Shown here one piece after another: positions 55,755 to 64,000 of a DNA stretch of 64,000 nucleotides (its first letter is position 1; every line of letters begins with the position of its first letter). The position numbers and the translations under genes were made by a program. The stretch is from NCBI RefSeq assembly GCF_000332815.1, contig NZ_AOFD01000012.1, positions 1 to 64,000 on the forward strand, written 5' to 3'. The notes beneath the pieces are model-generated. The model made no database searches. It was not told the DNA's origin and was given only the letters and a program-made list of their open reading frames with translations. The stretch comes from Arthrobacter nitrophenolicus. GTDB lineage: Bacteria; Actinomycetota; Actinomycetes; Actinomycetales; Micrococcaceae.

Positions 55755-56708
55755 ATGGCCTCCATGACCCCTTCCGTCGATGTCCCGCCCGCGCCCTGGA
55801 CGGGAAGGTTCGACGGCGATGCGCCGGAGCACCGCCGCTGGTGGCAGGCGGTGGTGCCTTCCACCGGCGCCGCAACGTCCGGTTCCGCCGCCAAGCCTGC
55901 CGCGCTGATTGGTTTTGCCAGCGATGAAGGAGTGCGCCGCAACAAGGGCCGGACCGGCGCCGCCGCGGCACCGGCCGCAATCCGCAAAGCCCTGGGCCCC
56001 CTGGCCTTCCACCTGGACCGTTCCGTGACGGACGCAGGCGACGTGGCCGTTTCCGAGGGGGCGCTCGAAGACGCCCAGGCGCGGCTCGGGAGCGTGGTCT
56101 CGGAACTGCTCGACGCCGGGCACCTCACGGCGGTACTCGGCGGCGGCCACGAGACCGCTTATGCCAGCTATCTGGGAGTGAGCGGATCGCAGGCACTCCA
56201 GCAGGGTGCACGCCTGGGTGTGCTGAACCTGGACGCGCACTTCGACCTCCGGGACGAGCCGGTTCCCAGCTCCGGGACCCCGTTCCTCCAGATGGCCCGC
56301 GCCGAAGCTGCCGCGGGGCGCCGGTTCCGGTACGCCGTCGCCGGCGTCTCGGAGGCCAACAACACCCGGGCCCTGTTCGACACCGCCGGGCACCTCGGCG
56401 TGCAGTACCTGCTGGACGAGGACTGCGAAACGGACCGGGTCCGGGAGTTTGTGGCGTCCTTCCTGGCCGACATAGACGTCCTCTACCTGACCATCGACCT
56501 GGACGTGCTTCCCGCCGCCGTTGCGCCCGGCGTCAGCGCCCCCGCCGCGTTCGGCGTGCCCCTGCCGGTCGTCAGCGCCGTGTGCCGGCAGGTGGCCGCC
56601 AGCGGCAAACTCCTGCACCTGGACATCGCCGAGCTGAACCCTGCCTTCGACGTGGACGGGCGGACGGCAAGGGTTGCCGCACGGCTTCTGGACACCCTGC
56701 TGCGCTGA
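55755..56708 (+). CDS. hutG: formimidoylglutamase / arginase family
   Basis: This 317-residue manganese hydrolase of the ureohydrolase fold has the metal ligands in GGGHE, NLDAHFDLR and TIDLDVLPAAVAPGVSAPA. Its N-terminal elements (GFASDEGVRRNKGRTGAAAAPAAIR) match HutG, which splits N-formimidoyl-L-glutamate in histidine breakdown. No other hut gene is nearby. ATG 55755 has GGAGG too close; ATG 55764 is better spaced and may be the true start. Confidence 0.85.
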   Translation: MASMTPSVDVPPAPWTGRFDGDAPEHRRWWQAVVPSTGAATSGSAAKPAALIGFASDEGVRRNKGRTGAAAAPAAIRKALGPLAFHLDRSVTDAGDVAVSEGALEDAQARLGSVVSELLDAGHLTAVLGGGHETAYASYLGVSGSQALQQGARLGVLNLDAHFDLRDEPVPSSGTPFLQMARAEAAAGRRFRYAVAGVSEANNTRALFDTAGHLGVQYLLDEDCETDRVREFVASFLADIDVLYLTIDLDVLPAAVAPGVSAPAAFGVPLPVVSAVCRQVAASGKLLHLDIAELNPAFDVDGRTARVAARLLDTLLR

Positions 56709-56797
56709 CGCTGCACGCTCCGCCAGCGCCGGAATCGCCAAAGTGATAAGCATGCTGTCTATTAGGGAGGTGGATCTTCAGCTGGAAGGAGTTGCGC

Positions 56798-57286
56798 ATG
56801 CGGCGTTGCAAAGTACTTTTCCTGCTGCTGGCCGCGCTGCTGGCCCTGGCCGGCTGCGGCACCAGCTATCCGGCAGACCCGGAAGGGACGCTGGACCGGG
56901 TACGCGGCGGAACGCTCCGCGTGGGCGCCAGCCCCAACCGCGACTGGGTCCGGCTTCCGTCCGGCAGCGGCGGCGCGGCCAGGGTCGAGGGCAAGGAGGC
57001 CGAGCTGGTCCAGCAGTTCGCTGAGCGGCTGGGGGCGGACATCGAGTGGGTCACGGGCACCGAACAGGTCCTGGCCGATGAGCTCAAGCACGGCGGGCTG
57101 GATCTGGTGATCGGCGGCCTGGACGACAAGACACCGTGGTCCACCCATGCCGGACTGACCCGGCCATACACGGAGTCCCGCGACAGCCGCGGCTCCCTGC
57201 ACAGGCACGTCATGCTGGTCCCGCTGGGCGAGAACGCCTTCCTCCTTGAGCTGGACCGGTTCCTGTTGGAAAGCGGGCAGGCATGA
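56798..57286 (+). CDS. truncated-type family-3 solute-binding lipoprotein
   Basis: This 162-residue protein has a lipoprotein signal (LLALAGC, lipobox LAGC) followed by the first lobe of a family-3 amino-acid-binding fold (GGTLRVGASPNRDWV; KEAELVQQFAERLGADIEWV; GGLDLVIGGLDDKTPW). It ends with PLGENAFLLELDRFLL, which normally closes the fold. Most of lobe 2 is absent, and the family usually has about 250 aa. AAGGAG precedes ATG 56798. Its stop overlaps the CDF transporter start by 4 nt, so the two are made together. A ligand-sensing role is a guess. Confidence 0.78.
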   Translation: MRRCKVLFLLLAALLALAGCGTSYPADPEGTLDRVRGGTLRVGASPNRDWVRLPSGSGGAARVEGKEAELVQQFAERLGADIEWVTGTEQVLADELKHGGLDLVIGGLDDKTPWSTHAGLTRPYTESRDSRGSLHRHVMLVPLGENAFLLELDRFLLESGQA

Positions 57287-58293
57287 TCCGGACCAACAGC
57301 ACCCAAACCGTCCGGTTCGGCCATACCGAGCTGCCGCCCGAACAGCAGGAAGCCCTGCGCAAAGCGCGCAAGTATGAGTGGATCACCATCGCCTTCCTGG
57401 CAGCCTCCACCGCGCTGGTCTACGCGGTGCTCGGCAACTCCCAGGCCATGAAGGCCGCCTGGGTGGAGGATCTCCTGTCCTTCCTGCCGCCGCTGTCCTT
57501 CCTGCTCGCGGCCAGGGTCATCCGCAAGCGGCCCAGCGAGGACCATCCCTACGGCTACCACCGCGCGGTGGGCATCGCCCACGTGGTCGCAGCGGTGGCC
57601 CTCACCGTCATGGGCGCCTACCTGATCGTGGATTCGGCCATCGGCCTGCTCAGCGCCGAGCATCCCACCATCGGCGGCTTTAATTTCTTCGGCCAGACCA
57701 TCTGGCTGGGCTGGCTGATGATCACGGCCATGGTGCTCACGGCCGGGCCGCCCATCTGGCTGGGCCGCGTGAAGATGAAGCTCGCGGAGAAGCTGCACGA
57801 CAAGGTGCTGTACGCCGACGCGGACATGAACAAGGCCGACTGGATGACGGCCGCGGCCGCCGCGGTGGGCGTGGCCGGGATCGGGCTGGGCTGGTGGTGG
57901 GCAGACTACGCCGCGGCCATCCTCATTTCCGGCAGCATCCTTCATGACGGCATTCGGAACACCCGCGGAGCGGTCTCGGCGCTGATGGACAAAAGGGCCA
58001 TGACGTACGACGACGACGCCCCGCACCCGTTGGCCCGACGGCTGGACGCCTACCTCCGCGGACTGCCCTGGACGCGGGAGGCCCGGTCCCGCATCCGGGA
58101 CGAGGGGCACGTGTTCCACGTGGAATCGTTCGTGGTGCCCGCCGCCGGCAGCATGCCCAGCCTGGAGCAGCTGGAGCAGGCCCGCGAGGCCTGCATAGCG
58201 ATGGACTGGAAGGTGCAGGACATGGTGATCGTCCCGGTGGCTGAACTGCCTTCCGAGTTCCTGCCCGGCCCGACGACGGGCGGTGAGCGCTAG
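57283..58293 (+). CDS. cation diffusion facilitator family transporter
   Basis: This 336-residue membrane protein has six helices and the CDF pattern (WVEDLLSFLPPLSFLLAARV, then EDHPYGYHRAVGIAHVVAA, and YADADMNKADWMTAAAAAVG). It carries a C-terminal cytoplasmic domain of about 95 residues (VFHVESFVVPAAGS). It lacks the His-rich segments of the CzcD-type protein encoded at 42986 and belongs to another CDF branch, possibly iron or manganese export. Translation is coupled to the small binding lipoprotein upstream. Confidence 0.9.
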   Translation: MIRTNSTQTVRFGHTELPPEQQEALRKARKYEWITIAFLAASTALVYAVLGNSQAMKAAWVEDLLSFLPPLSFLLAARVIRKRPSEDHPYGYHRAVGIAHVVAAVALTVMGAYLIVDSAIGLLSAEHPTIGGFNFFGQTIWLGWLMITAMVLTAGPPIWLGRVKMKLAEKLHDKVLYADADMNKADWMTAAAAAVGVAGIGLGWWWADYAAAILISGSILHDGIRNTRGAVSALMDKRAMTYDDDAPHPLARRLDAYLRGLPWTREARSRIRDEGHVFHVESFVVPAAGSMPSLEQLEQAREACIAMDWKVQDMVIVPVAELPSEFLPGPTTGGER

Positions 58294-58316
58294 GGGTTTT
58301 CAGCCCGCCGGAGCCC

Positions 58317-58982
58317 TCAGGCCTTCAGCAGGTACCTGCGCTCCGGCCGGCCCACCCCGTACTTCAGCCGCACCTCGAGCAGGCCCTCATCGTTCAGATA
58401 CTCCAGGTAGCGGCGGGCGCTGACCCGGGACGTGCCCAGCTGTTCGGCAACCTCGGCAGCCGACAGGTCGCCGTCGGCCTCCTTCAGCGCGTCCTCCACC
58501 AGCTTCAGGGTCTCCACGCTGCAGCCCTTGGGCAGCGGCCGTTCGCTCCTGTCCAGCCCGAACACCCGGTTGACGTCCGACTGCTCGGCGATGTCCTTGG
58601 CCGAGTCGAGGGCCTGGTACGCGCTCCGGTAGTGCTCCAGCCGTTCCTGCAGGTCCTTCTGGGAGAAGGGCTTAATGAGGTAGTGCACGATGCCGCCGCG
58701 CAGCGCCTTCCGCACCGTTTCCACTTCGCGGGCGGCACTGATCACCAGCACGTCAAGCTCCGGGGCCACCTCACGCAGCCGGTGCATGAGGTCCAGGCCG
58801 TTGATGTCCGGAAGGTGGATGTCCAGCAGCACCAGGTCCGGCTGCAGGCGTTCGGTTTCGACGACGGCCTGGGCGCCGGTATGCGCCGCTCCCACCACCG
58901 TGAAGCCGGGGGTCCGCTGGATGAAACCGGCGTGGACCTTGGCCACCATGAAGTCGTCATCGACGATCAGGACCTTAATCAT
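58317..58982 (-). CDS. CitB/DcuR-type response regulator
   Basis: This 221-residue regulator has a receiver domain (VLIVDDDFMVAKVH, phospho-acceptor Asp near 53 in LVLLDIHLPD, Lys in YLIKPFSQKD) and a C-terminal helix-turn-helix (SAAEVAEQLGTSRVSARRYLEYL) characteristic of the CitB family. The chosen start is ATG 58982 with GAGGTG upstream. It overlaps the kinase gene's stop by 8 nt and should activate the tctCBA operon transcribed divergently from the kinase. Confidence 0.93.
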   Translation of the reverse strand: MIKVLIVDDDFMVAKVHAGFIQRTPGFTVVGAAHTGAQAVVETERLQPDLVLLDIHLPDINGLDLMHRLREVAPELDVLVISAAREVETVRKALRGGIVHYLIKPFSQKDLQERLEHYRSAYQALDSAKDIAEQSDVNRVFGLDRSERPLPKGCSVETLKLVEDALKEADGDLSAAEVAEQLGTSRVSARRYLEYLNDEGLLEVRLKYGVGRPERRYLLKA

Positions 58983-60570
58983 GATGTACACCTCGCGTAA
59001 AGCGGGCGGTGAAAACCGCCCCGTTGTCATTGTCCACCGTCAGGTCGCCGCCGGACCGGCGGCAGACCACGCGGGACAGGGCCAGGCCGAACCCGCGGCC
59101 GCCTTCCCGGACGGAGGCCTTGGTGGTGAAGCCCTGCCGGAAGATGTCCTCCACTGCTTCCGGCGGAACGCCGGGCCCATTGTCCCGCACGGTCAGGGTG
59201 ACCTGGTCCCCGCCGTCCTTCACCAGCACCCGGACTGTCGCCTGCCCAACCCCGGAGACGGCGTCGAACGCGTTGTCCACGAGGTTTCCCGCCACCGTGG
59301 CGAGGTCGCGCGAGAGCTCATCGCTGACGGGAGCCAGGGCGGAGGCGGGGTCCAGCTGGAGCGTGACATTGCGTTCCGCGGCCAGGCTGGACTTGGCAAT
59401 CAGCAGCGCGGCCAGGGCCGGGTCCTGGATCCTGGCGGTGACTTCGTCGTTGAGCCGGGTCCTGTCCACGGTGGCGCCGTTGACGAACTGCACCACGGAA
59501 TCGTAGTCGCCGATCTGGATCAGCCCGGAGATGACGTGCAGCTGGTTGGCGAACTCGTGCGCCTGGGCGCGCAGCGTGTCGGTGGCGGTCCGGGTGGCGC
59601 CGAGCTCCCGTTCCAGCGAGGACAGCTCGGTCCGGTCACGCAGCGTGGTGACGGATCCAATCTCGCGGCCGCGGGAACGGATGGGCACCCGGTTCAGCAC
59701 CACCAGGCGCTCCCCCACCAGCACCAGCTGGTCCGGGTCCGGCTGGTCCCGGGTGAGCACCACTTTCAGCGCCGGATCCACCGGGAGCGAATTCAGCCTC
59801 TTTCCGACGCAGTCCTCCGGCAGGCCCAGCAGCTCCCGCGCGCTGTCATTGGCCACGGTGATGCGTTCGTTCGGGTCAAGGGCAACCACGCCTTCCTTGA
59901 GCCCGTGCAGCATGGCCTCGCGGTTTTCCACCAGCCCGGTGATCTCGCTCGGCTCCATGCCCAGGGTCTGCCGCTTGACGCGCCGGGACAGCAGGAAGGA
60001 TCCCGCAACGCCCAGGACGCTGGCCACGCCCACATAGGTGACCAGGTTGGGAATGGCGTCACCCAGCCGCTCCAACGTGGTGGGGTAGTCCCTGCTGATG
60101 GAGGCGATCCCGATCATTTTCCCGGTGTCGTCCAGCACCGGGACGTGGGCGGAAAGGACGGCGCTGCCGCTGCCGGCCACCACGCCGGTCCAGGCCCGGC
60201 CCTCCAGGACCCGGCTGGCCCCCAGTTCCAGGGGCTGTCCGAGCAGGCCGGGGTCCGAGGACGCCACCACCGTCCGGTCCATCTTCGCCAGTGCCACGTG
60301 CGAGGAGCCGGAAACAGTGCGGACGGATTCTGCCACGGCGGGCAGGGCAGCTCCGGCCCTGGGTTCGGCGGTGGGCAGGAGCTCGCGGACGGCCGGATTG
60401 CTGCCGAGCGCCTCTGCGGCGGAGAGGGCGCGGCGGCCCTCGACCCGCTCAAATGTGGCGGCGGACTGGGCCAGGGAAATGGCCACCACGGCCACCAGGA
60501 CTGCCAGGACAATCAGCAACTGCAAAAGGAGGTACTGCCCCGCGAGGGACATCCCTCTTCGTCGAGTCAC
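58975..60570 (-). CDS. CitA/DcuS-type sensor histidine kinase
   Basis: This 531-residue membrane kinase has an N-terminal helix (YLLLQLLIVLAVLVAVVAIS), an extracytoplasmic sCache sensor (about 40-180), a second helix near 185-205, a PAS domain (LKEGVVALDPNERITVAND) and a CitA-type histidine region (RAQAHEFANQLHVISGL). It ends with HATPase (NLVDNAFDAV; GGRGFGLALSRVV). The class senses di- and tricarboxylates outside the cell. The start is GTG 60570; an ATG six codons later is possible. It faces tctC across 281 bp. Confidence 0.93.
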   Translation of the reverse strand: MTRRRGMSLAGQYLLLQLLIVLAVLVAVVAISLAQSAATFERVEGRRALSAAEALGSNPAVRELLPTAEPRAGAALPAVAESVRTVSGSSHVALAKMDRTVVASSDPGLLGQPLELGASRVLEGRAWTGVVAGSGSAVLSAHVPVLDDTGKMIGIASISRDYPTTLERLGDAIPNLVTYVGVASVLGVAGSFLLSRRVKRQTLGMEPSEITGLVENREAMLHGLKEGVVALDPNERITVANDSARELLGLPEDCVGKRLNSLPVDPALKVVLTRDQPDPDQLVLVGERLVVLNRVPIRSRGREIGSVTTLRDRTELSSLERELGATRTATDTLRAQAHEFANQLHVISGLIQIGDYDSVVQFVNGATVDRTRLNDEVTARIQDPALAALLIAKSSLAAERNVTLQLDPASALAPVSDELSRDLATVAGNLVDNAFDAVSGVGQATVRVLVKDGGDQVTLTVRDNGPGVPPEAVEDIFRQGFTTKASVREGGRGFGLALSRVVCRRSGGDLTVDNDNGAVFTARFTRGVHHD

Positions 60571-60851
60571 TGTGGTTGCTTCCCTTTGATTCCCATGCCG
60601 GCCTGGTCCCTGCCGTAATTACCGGGAACTATACCGGGCCGACCACCTCAGACGCTTTCTCACCTCCCGCCGCCTAAACCCCGTCGCCCTCCCGGCGTCT
60701 GGCTACACCACCGGCAGCGCTGCCTGCCTGACACGTGAACTTAATGAACTCAACTTTCTCTGCGTACACAAGAGTGACCGGCATCACGGCGGCACCTAGC
60801 ATCGAATCACCAGTCAGTCTTGCTGATCGTTTTTCAGAGAAGAGGAACACC

Positions 60852-61862
60852 ATGCGCCAGATCCGCGCATTGCGAATCGCCGCCGTCGCTGCCGGCATCG
60901 CCCTGATGGCCACCGGCTGCGGTGCCACGGGCAAGAGCTCCAACGGTTCGGAAACCTCCGGCGCCGCCGCCGGCCCCATCACCGGCCTCCAGATCATGGT
61001 CCCCAACACCCCGGGCGGCGGGTACGACACCACTGCCCGTGCAGCCGCGAAGGTCCTCGAGGACGAGAAGATCACCAGCAACACCGAAGTCTTCAACCTC
61101 GCCGGTGCCGGCGGCACCGTGGGCCTGGCCCGCGTGGTCAACGAAAAGGGCAACGGCGATCTTGCCATGCTCATGGGCCTTGGCGTGGTTGGTGCCAGCT
61201 ACACCAACAAGTCCGAGTCGAAGCTGACGGAGACCACCCCGCTGGCCCGCCTGATCGAAGAGCCCGGCGCCATCATGGTCAGCAAGGACTCCCCGTACAA
61301 GACCATCGACGACCTCGTGGCAGCCTGGAAGGCGGACCCCGCTTCCATCTCCGTGGGCGGCGGCTCCTCCCCCGGCGGCCCGGACCACCTGCTTCCCATG
61401 CAGCTGGCCGGCGCGGTGGGCATTGACGCCACCAAGGTCAACTTTGTCTCCTACGACGGCGGCGGCGACCTGCTGCCCGCGATCCTCGGCAACAAGCTGG
61501 GCTTCGCTGCCTCCGGCGCCGGCGAGTTCCTCCAGCAGATCCAGTCCGGCGAAGTCCGGGTGCTGGCCACCAGCGGCGAAGAGCGGCTCGAAGGCGTGGA
61601 TGCACCCACGCTGAAGGAATCCAACATCGACCTGGTGTTCACCAACTGGCGCGGCGTCGTGGCCCCTCCCGGCATCAGCGACGAGGACAAGGCATCCCTG
61701 ATCGCCGCCCTCGAGAAGATGCACGAGAGCGAAGGCTGGAAGGAAGCCCTGAAGACGCACAGCTGGACCGATGCGTTCATCACCGGCGATGAGTTCGAGA
61801 CCTTCCTTACCGAGCAGGACAAGCGGGTGGCGGACGTCCTGACGAAACTGGGCCTGGCGTGA
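60852..61862 (+). CDS. tctC: tripartite tricarboxylate transporter binding lipoprotein TctC
   Basis: This 336-residue extracytoplasmic binding protein has a lipoprotein signal (IALMATGCGATG) and the TctC/Bug fold (LQIMVPNTPGGGYDTTARAAAKV at the ligand site; FNLAGAGGTVGLARVVN; VGGGSSPGGPDHLLPMQL). It captures a tricarboxylate such as citrate and hands it to TctAB. AGAGGA precedes ATG 60852. It is first in the operon, divergent from the CitA-like kinase gene that likely regulates it. Confidence 0.94.
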   Translation: MRQIRALRIAAVAAGIALMATGCGATGKSSNGSETSGAAAGPITGLQIMVPNTPGGGYDTTARAAAKVLEDEKITSNTEVFNLAGAGGTVGLARVVNEKGNGDLAMLMGLGVVGASYTNKSESKLTETTPLARLIEEPGAIMVSKDSPYKTIDDLVAAWKADPASISVGGGSSPGGPDHLLPMQLAGAVGIDATKVNFVSYDGGGDLLPAILGNKLGFAASGAGEFLQQIQSGEVRVLATSGEERLEGVDAPTLKESNIDLVFTNWRGVVAPPGISDEDKASLIAALEKMHESEGWKEALKTHSWTDAFITGDEFETFLTEQDKRVADVLTKLGLA

Positions 61863-62362
61863 GCTCCTTGCCAACCGGCCTGAAAGGCCGCGCCGAGCTG
61901 GGGGTCGCCCTCCTGCTCGGCGCGGCCGGCGTCCTGGTCTTCCTTGACGCCAGCCGCCTGTCCGTCCCCTATTCCCAGTCGGATCCGGTAGGGCCCAAGA
62001 CCGTCCCGTTCATCGTGGCCGGGCTGCTGGTAGTGTGCGCCATCCTGCTGGCGGTCAACGTCATGCGCGGCGGCAAGGGTGAAGCCGAAGGCGGCGAGGA
62101 CATTGAACTTGGCCACCCCGCCGACTGGAAAACCGTCCTGCCCTTGGCCGGCGCGTTCGTCCTCAACATCCTGCTCATCGACTGGGCCGGCTGGGTCATC
62201 TCCGGGACTGTCCTGTTCTGGGGCAGCGTCCTGGCACTGGGCAGCCGCCACTACATCCGGGACGGGCTCCTCTCCGTGGCCCTCTCGCTGCTGACCTTCT
62301 ACGGCTTCTACCTCGGCCTCGGCATCGCGCTCCCGGCCGGACTCCTGGAAGGAATCCTCTGA
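61859..62362 (+). CDS. tctB: tripartite tricarboxylate transporter small subunit TctB
   Basis: This 167-residue membrane protein has four helices ([60 protein letters not shown]; and the C-terminal [20 protein letters not shown]). It matches TctB, the small membrane subunit of the carrier. GTG 61859 overlaps the tctC stop by 4 nt, and its stop overlaps the tctA start (TGATG). Confidence 0.93.
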   Translation: MSSLPTGLKGRAELGVALLLGAAGVLVFLDASRLSVPYSQSDPVGPKTVPFIVAGLLVVCAILLAVNVMRGGKGEAEGGEDIELGHPADWKTVLPLAGAFVLNILLIDWAGWVISGTVLFWGSVLALGSRHYIRDGLLSVALSLLTFYGFYLGLGIALPAGLLEGIL

Positions 62363-64000
62363 TGGACGTCTGGTCCTCACTGATGGACGGTTTTGCCACC
62401 GCCCTGACCCCCATGAACTTCCTGTACGCCGTCATCGGCGTGCTGCTGGGCACCGCCGTCGGCGTCCTTCCGGGCCTGGGCCCGGCCATGACCGTGGCGC
62501 TGCTGCTTCCGGTCACTTACGCCCTGGAACCCACCAGCGCCTTCATCATGTTTGCCGGCATCTACTACGGCGGCATGTACGGCGGCTCCACAACCTCGAT
62601 CCTCTTGAACACCCCGGGCGAATCGTCGTCGGTGGTGACGGCCATCGAAGGCAACAAGATGGCCAAGGCGGGCCGCGCGGCGCAGGCACTTGCGACGGCG
62701 GCCATCGGCTCGTTCGTTGCCGGCACCATCGGCACCGCGCTCCTCGCCGTCTTCGCACCCATCGTGGTGGAGTTCGCCGTCAGCCTGGGTGCCCCCAGCT
62801 ACTTCGCCATCATGGTGCTCGCCCTGCTGGCTGTGACGGCCGTCCTGGGCTCGTCCCGCCTGCGCGGCTTCGCCTCACTGGGCCTCGGCCTGGCCATCGG
62901 CCTGGTGGGCATCGATTCCGTGACCGGCCAGCGCCGCCTGACCTTCGGCCAGCCGCTGCTGGCGGACGGCCTGGACATCGTGGTGGTGGCCGTGGCCATC
63001 TTCGCCGTCGGTGAAGCCCTCTGGGTGGCCGCCCACCTGCGCCGCAATCCCCTGCATGTCATTCCCGTGGGGCGGCCCTGGATGGGCCGGAAGGACTGGG
63101 GGCGCTCCTGGAAGCCTTGGCTTCGTGGAACCGCCTTCGGCTTCCCGTTCGGCGCCTTGCCCGCCGGTGGTGCCGAGATCCCCACGTTCCTGTCCTACGT
63201 CACCGAAAAGCGCCTCTCCAAGCACCCCGAGGAATTCGGCAAGGGCGCCATCGAGGGTGTGGCCGGACCTGAGGCGGCGAACAATGCGGCTGCCGCCGGT
63301 ACCCTGACTCCGCTGCTGGCCCTGGGCCTGCCCACCAACGCAACCGCCGCCGTCATGCTGGCCGCCTTCACCACTTACGGCATCCAGCCCGGGCCGCAGC
63401 TCTTCTCCAGCCAGGGACCCCTGGTGTGGGCGCTGATCGCCAGCCTGTTCATCGGCAACCTGCTCCTCCTGCTGATCAACCTGCCGCTGGCACCGCTGTG
63501 GGCCAAGCTGCTGCAGCTGCCCCGTCCGTACCTCTACGCCGGCATCCTGTTCTTTGCCACGCTGGGCGCCTACTCGGTGAACCTGCAGGCGTTCGACCTG
63601 GTGGTCCTGCTGGTCCTGGGTGCGCTGGGCTTCATGATGCGCCGCTTTGGCCTTCCGGTCCTGCCGCTGATCCTTGGCGTCATCCTCGGCCCGCGCATCG
63701 AGGGGCAGCTCCGCAAGACCCTGCAGCTCAGTGCCGGCGACCCGGCCGGGCTCTTCAGCGAGCCGATTGCCATCGTCGTCTACATCATCGTGGCGCTCAT
63801 CCTGGTGTGGCCGTTTGTCTTGAAGCTGATCCGCCGCAACCGGCCGCAGGCTGCCGGCGCCCCGTCGGCCCCGGCCGCCCCGTCAGGCAGTTCCGCCCCG
63901 TCAGGCAGTTCAGCGCCGGCAGAACTCCCCGGCCGCCAGGAGCCTGCAGCCCGCACCGAAACCACTGTCCATGCACCCGGTTCAGGCCACGAGGACCGCA
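62362..64000 (+). CDS. tctA: tripartite tricarboxylate transporter large permease TctA (partial)
   Basis: This permease, at least 546 residues, runs past the right edge of the window. It has about 12 helices and the two TctA family motifs [17 protein letters not shown] and [19 protein letters not shown], with [15 protein letters not shown]. The family ends near 500 aa, but here a further 45 residues of low-complexity Pro/Ala/Ser/Gly sequence follow, including a doubled APSGSS unit. It forms the channel for tricarboxylate uptake with TctB and TctC. Confidence 0.93.
   Translation, partial: MDVWSSLMDGFATALTPMNFLYAVIGVLLGTAVGVLPGLGPAMTVALLLPVTYALEPTSAFIMFAGIYYGGMYGGSTTSILLNTPGESSSVVTAIEGNKMAKAGRAAQALATAAIGSFVAGTIGTALLAVFAPIVVEFAVSLGAPSYFAIMVLALLAVTAVLGSSRLRGFASLGLGLAIGLVGIDSVTGQRRLTFGQPLLADGLDIVVVAVAIFAVGEALWVAAHLRRNPLHVIPVGRPWMGRKDWGRSWKPWLRGTAFGFPFGALPAGGAEIPTFLSYVTEKRLSKHPEEFGKGAIEGVAGPEAANNAAAAGTLTPLLALGLPTNATAAVMLAAFTTYGIQPGPQLFSSQGPLVWALIASLFIGNLLLLLINLPLAPLWAKLLQLPRPYLYAGILFFATLGAYSVNLQAFDLVVLLVLGALGFMMRRFGLPVLPLILGVILGPRIEGQLRKTLQLSAGDPAGLFSEPIAIVVYIIVALILVWPFVLKLIRRNRPQAAGAPSAPAAPSGSSAPSGSSAPAELPGRQEPAARTETTVHAPGSGHEDR
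63877..63912 (+). repeat. 18-bp tandem repeat in tctA tail
   Basis: Two adjacent 18-bp units (63877-63894 and 63895-63912) are identical except for the last base and encode APSGSS twice. They lie in the extra C-terminal tail of TctA. Confidence 0.8.

Noticed and set aside
58690..60618. A 642-codon plus-strand open frame opposite the CitA/CitB-like pair.
   Set aside because: It is antisense shadow coding. The minus-strand genes carry full kinase and receiver motifs.

Overview
This window is GC-rich chromosomal DNA from a high-GC Gram-positive bacterium. Gene content points to the Micrococcaceae, most likely an Arthrobacter or Pseudarthrobacter: DUF3151 next to class II fba, an Asp23/DUF2273/DUF6286/AmaP envelope-stress operon, GAF-ANTAR and SenS/SenR-like regulators, and many start codons 6-7 nt downstream of a TAnnnT box. 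The genus is inferred from protein familiarity. I found no insertion sequence, prophage, CRISPR array, rRNA or attachment site, so this looks like core and catabolic chromosome rather than a mobile island.

Layout. 1-7.4 kb is housekeeping: DUF3151, fba, a TrmH-like methyltransferase, a NagD-like phosphatase, a Tat-exported hydrolase, a STAS-like protein, a GAF-ANTAR regulator, pyrE and nadE. 7.4-11 kb is an IclR-controlled CoA-transferase/thiolase operon with three operator-like repeats. 11-14.5 kb holds an ankyrin lipoprotein and a secreted GlcG/HbpS-like protein divergent from a NarL-type two-component pair, a layout like HbpS-SenS-SenR. 14.6-20.4 kb holds a cold-shock gene, a TipA-like regulator with an internal start, an SDR, an acyl-CoA dehydrogenase with a divergent MarR gene, DedA and an XRE-cupin regulator. 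20.4-25.8 kb has a thioredoxin-reductase-like flavoprotein and a valine-catabolism operon (mmsA, HIBYL-CoA hydrolase, mmsB, enoyl-CoA hydratase). 26-34.3 kb has exonuclease III, an unknown protein, and a LacI-regulated sugar ABC transporter divergent from a GH13 glucosidase. 34.3-36.6 kb is the Asp23/AmaP operon and 36.8-38.4 kb a secreted levansucrase. 39.1-39.5 kb is a Glu-Asp-Phe tRNA operon with promoter and terminator. 39.6-58.3 kb mixes PHP and DsbA-like proteins, metal and drug/metabolite transporters, a LolA-like/ABC export locus, a PEP-utilising enzyme, a universal stress protein, CopC, a purine permease, a cation/proton antiporter and HutG. 58.3-64 kb is a CitA/CitB-like two-component system divergent from a tctCBA tricarboxylate transporter whose last gene runs off the window.

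Many genes are broken by tiny indels. Fourteen otherwise well-conserved genes read through only if one frame change (two in some cases) is allowed, and a fifteenth (CoA-transferase subunit A) has two changes that cancel. Nearly all fit loss of one or two bases. The simplest reading is residual sequencing error, and I give full-length reconstructed spans for these genes.

Three modules stand out for carbon use: the IclR operon for acetoacetyl-type CoA intermediates, the valine operon, and the LacI-type glucoside locus, whose operator motif recurs upstream of the levansucrase. Regulators usually sit beside their targets.
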